Shown here piece after piece: positions 6,518 through 7,972 of a stretch of DNA of 7,972 bases. The notes below the pieces were generated by a model, which saw only the letters and a list, made by a program, of their open reading frames with translations, was not told where the DNA came from and did no database searches. Within the stretch, counting starts at the first letter, position 1. Each line of letters begins with the position of its first letter. The translations under genes were made by a program, and so were the position numbers. Source of the stretch: CAYVBN01 sp964538565 (GTDB lineage: Bacteria > Pseudomonadota > Alphaproteobacteria > Rhizobiales > Xanthobacteraceae); NCBI GenBank assembly GCA_964538565.1, contig CAZIGW010000053.1, positions 1 to 7,972 of the forward strand, in the 5' to 3' direction.

Positions 6518-7537
6518 ATGATCGGGACGCTGATCCGCAGCCTGGCGATGGCCGCCGCCGCGCTGGCACTGACGACGGGCCTCGCGGCGGCCAAGGTGAC
6601 GATCGCGGTCGGCGGCGCCGGGTGCCTGTGCTATCTGCCGACCGTGCTCGCCGACCAGCTCGGCGAGTTCAAGAAGGCCGGCGTCGAGGTGGAGCTCGTC
6701 AATTTCAAGGGCGGGTCGCAGGCGCTCACCGCCGTGCTCGGCGGCAGCGCCGACGTGGTGTCGGGCTATTTCGACCACTGCGTCAACCTTGCCGCCAAGC
6801 ACCAGGAGCTCACGGCATTCGTGGTCTACGACCGTTACCCCGGCCTCGCGCTCGTCGTCTCGCCGCGCCACGGCGATGCGATCAAGTCGGTCAAGGATCT
6901 CGCCGGCAAGAAGGTGGGTGTGAGCGCGCCCGGCTCATCGACCGACTTCTTCCTCAAGTATCTGTTGAGCAAGAACGGCGTCGACCCGGCCTCGGTCGGC
7001 GTCATCGGCATCGGCCTCGAGGCGACCGCGGTCGCCGCCATGGAGCAGGGGCAGGTCGACGCCGCCGTGATGCTCGATCCGGCGATCACGCTGTTGCAGG
7101 GCAAGAACAAGGACCTGCGCATTCTCTCCGACACGCGCACCCAGCACGACACGCTCGCGGTGTTCGGCGGCGAATATCCGGGCGGCGCGCTCTACACGCG
7201 CAGCGACTGGATCGCCAAGCACGAGGCGGAAACGCAGGCGATGACCAACGCGATCGTCGCGACGCTCAAGTGGATCCAGGGCCACAGTGCCGAGGAGATC
7301 ATGGCGAAGATGCCGGAGAACTACGTCGGCGCCGACAAAGCGCTCTATCTCGCCGCGCTCAAGAACACGATCCCGATGTACTCGCCGACCGGCCGCATGG
7401 ACCCGAAGGGTGCGCAGGCGGTGCTCGCGGTGTTCAGCCAGTCGGTCCCGGAGATCGCCAAGGCGAACATCGACCTGTCGAAGACCTACACCAACAGCTA
7501 TGTCGAGCGGGCGAACGCGAAGACCGGGATGAAGTGA
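6518..7537 (+). CDS. Periplasmic binding protein of NitT/TauT-class importer (NMT1/SsuA-like)
   Basis: A 339-residue secreted solute-binding protein. Residues 1-25 form a Sec signal peptide ending AAA before KVTIAVGG. The mature fold begins with a short strand and GCLCYLPTVLADQLGEF (35-51), then VELVNFKGGSQALTAVLGGSADVVSGY (58-84), VKDLAGKKVGVSAPGSSTDFF (125-145) and AAMEQGQVDAAVMLDPA (163-179). These match the NMT1/SsuA pattern of two lobes around a cleft, where the GGSQ and SAPGSST loops normally contact ligand. It has Cys36, Cys38 and Cys88 (DHCVNL), more than usual for this class. From memory, close proteins with the same CLCYLPT motif exist in Bradyrhizobium-like bacteria, annotated only as generic binding proteins. 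The substrate is not deducible: sulfonates, nitrate, taurine, thiamine-precursor pyrimidines and aromatics are all used by this superfamily. It is probably the partner of the ATPase and permease upstream despite the 352-base gap. Confidence 0.93.
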   Translation: MIGTLIRSLAMAAAALALTTGLAAAKVTIAVGGAGCLCYLPTVLADQLGEFKKAGVEVELVNFKGGSQALTAVLGGSADVVSGYFDHCVNLAAKHQELTAFVVYDRYPGLALVVSPRHGDAIKSVKDLAGKKVGVSAPGSSTDFFLKYLLSKNGVDPASVGVIGIGLEATAVAAMEQGQVDAAVMLDPAITLLQGKNKDLRILSDTRTQHDTLAVFGGEYPGGALYTRSDWIAKHEAETQAMTNAIVATLKWIQGHSAEEIMAKMPENYVGADKALYLAALKNTIPMYSPTGRMDPKGAQAVLAVFSQSVPEIAKANIDLSKTYTNSYVERANAKTGMK

Positions 7538-7561
7538 GCCGCGCCGGAAGCGGCCCGGCCG

Positions 7562-7589
7562 TTGCCGTCGGCGCCGCGGCGCCTATAAA
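7562..7589 (+). promoter_or_regulatory. Promoter candidate for pdxY with palindromic spacer
   Basis: TTGCCG (7562-7567) and TATAAA (7584-7589) are 16 bases apart; the -10 matches 5 of 6 and is conspicuous in GC-rich DNA. The spacer contains a perfect 14-base palindrome, GGCGCCGCGGCGCC (7570-7583), abutting the -10. The expected start near 7596 falls inside the left arm of the terminator, so this RNA would lack the full hairpin. Confidence 0.45.
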
Positions 7590-7627
7590 GGCCCTTTCCC
7601 GCACGCGGGAGAGGGCCTCTTCGTTTT
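7590..7627 (+). terminator. Intrinsic terminator after the binding-protein gene
   Basis: The arms 7590-7602 (GGCCCTTTCCCGC) and 7605-7617 (GCGGGAGAGGGCC) pair over 13 bases with one G-U, around a very short loop, followed by TCTTCGTTTT. It should end transcription of the importer genes. Only 10 bases separate its tail from the pdxY ATG. The CCCTTTCCCGC core also resembles a dispersed rhizobial palindrome. Confidence 0.8.
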
Positions 7628-7637
7628 GGGCGCACGC

Positions 7638-7972
7638 ATGAACCTCCTCTCCATCCAGTCGCACGTCGCCTACGGGCATGTCGGCAATGCGGCCGCCGTG
7701 TTTCCGCTGCAGCGGCTCGGCTGCGAGGTGTGGCCGGTCCACACGGTTCAGTTCTCCAACCACACCGGCTATGGCGCCTGGACCGGTCGCGTGTTCGAGG
7801 CGGGCCTGATCCGCGAAGTCGTGGAGGGAATCGAGGCGCGCGGCGTGCTCGGCGCCTGCGATGGGGTGATCTCCGGCTACATGGGCTCGGCGGACATCGG
7901 CGAGGCGATCCTCGCGAGCGTCGGGAAGGTCAGGGCCGTCAACCCGCGGGCGCGCTATTGCTGCGACCCGGT
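7638..7972 (+). CDS. pdxY: Pyridoxal kinase, 3'-truncated by window edge
   Basis: Vitamin B6 salvage enzyme that uses ATP to make pyridoxal 5'-phosphate from pyridoxal; ribokinase/PfkB superfamily, cytoplasmic. The first 111 codons plus 2 bases are present of a protein usually about 280-290 residues. MNLLSIQSHVAYGHVGNAAAVFPLQRLG and VWPVHTVQFSNHTGYGAWTG are the substrate-binding N-terminal blocks of PdxY/PdxK, and VISGYMGSADIG follows. The catalytic Asp and ATP-binding region lie beyond the edge. The ATG at 7638 is fixed by homology; no good Shine-Dalgarno precedes it. The gene follows the importer's terminator closely and so probably starts its own transcript. PdxK is the alternative name, but the motifs fit PdxY better. 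Confidence 0.93.
   Translation, partial: MNLLSIQSHVAYGHVGNAAAVFPLQRLGCEVWPVHTVQFSNHTGYGAWTGRVFEAGLIREVVEGIEARGVLGACDGVISGYMGSADIGEAILASVGKVRAVNPRARYCCDP

Noticed and set aside
6439..7641. A 400-codon frame overlapping the binding-protein gene
   Set aside because: Arg/Gly/Ala-rich translation in another frame of a well-recognised gene; no independent support.
3698..7972. Reading the importer plus pdxY as one vitamin pathway (thiamine-precursor uptake with B6 salvage)
   Set aside because: NMT1/THI5 resemblance is shared by many importers, and a strong terminator separates pdxY from the transporter genes. The link is not supported by sequence alone.

Overview
The window is GC-rich chromosomal DNA of an alphaproteobacterium, most likely from the Hyphomicrobiales (Rhizobiales), near Bradyrhizobium or Rhodoplanes. 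The basis is recalled similarity of the IlvC protein, the type of ABC importer proteins, and GC-rich palindromic intergenic repeats of the kind common in that group. No search was run, so the genus is not fixed.

Layout: (1) 1-918, the 3' nine tenths of ilvC (ketol-acid reductoisomerase) on +. (2) 919-1202, a gene-free stretch full of inverted repeats. (3) 3580-1203 on the minus strand, a two-gene operon with a 4-base ATGA overlap: an ABC ATPase, then a permease fused to its own substrate-binding domain. This is a complete OpuC/ProU-class importer for quaternary amines or a related solute. (4) 3698-7537 on +, diverging from (3) across 117 bases: an ABC ATPase, a secreted YbhB/YbcL-type PEBP protein, an ABC permease and a periplasmic NMT1/SsuA-like binding protein. 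The three ABC genes make one NitT/TauT-class importer of unknown substrate. The PEBP gene lies between ATPase and permease and has its own promoter candidate. A 352-base palindrome-rich spacer separates permease and binding protein. (5) 7590-7627, a strong intrinsic terminator. (6) 7638 to the edge, the N-terminal third or more of a pyridoxal kinase (PdxY-like), whose best promoter candidate overlaps that terminator.

How it fits together: two unrelated ABC importers sit head to head between two biosynthetic or salvage genes (ilvC, pdxY). Nothing in the sequence links them biochemically. There is no mobile element, CRISPR array, tRNA or rRNA. No clearly new biological system is visible. The items most worth following up are the PEBP gene inside an importer cluster, the promoter/terminator overlap before pdxY, the mutually exclusive hairpins before the permease, and the cysteines in the binding protein.
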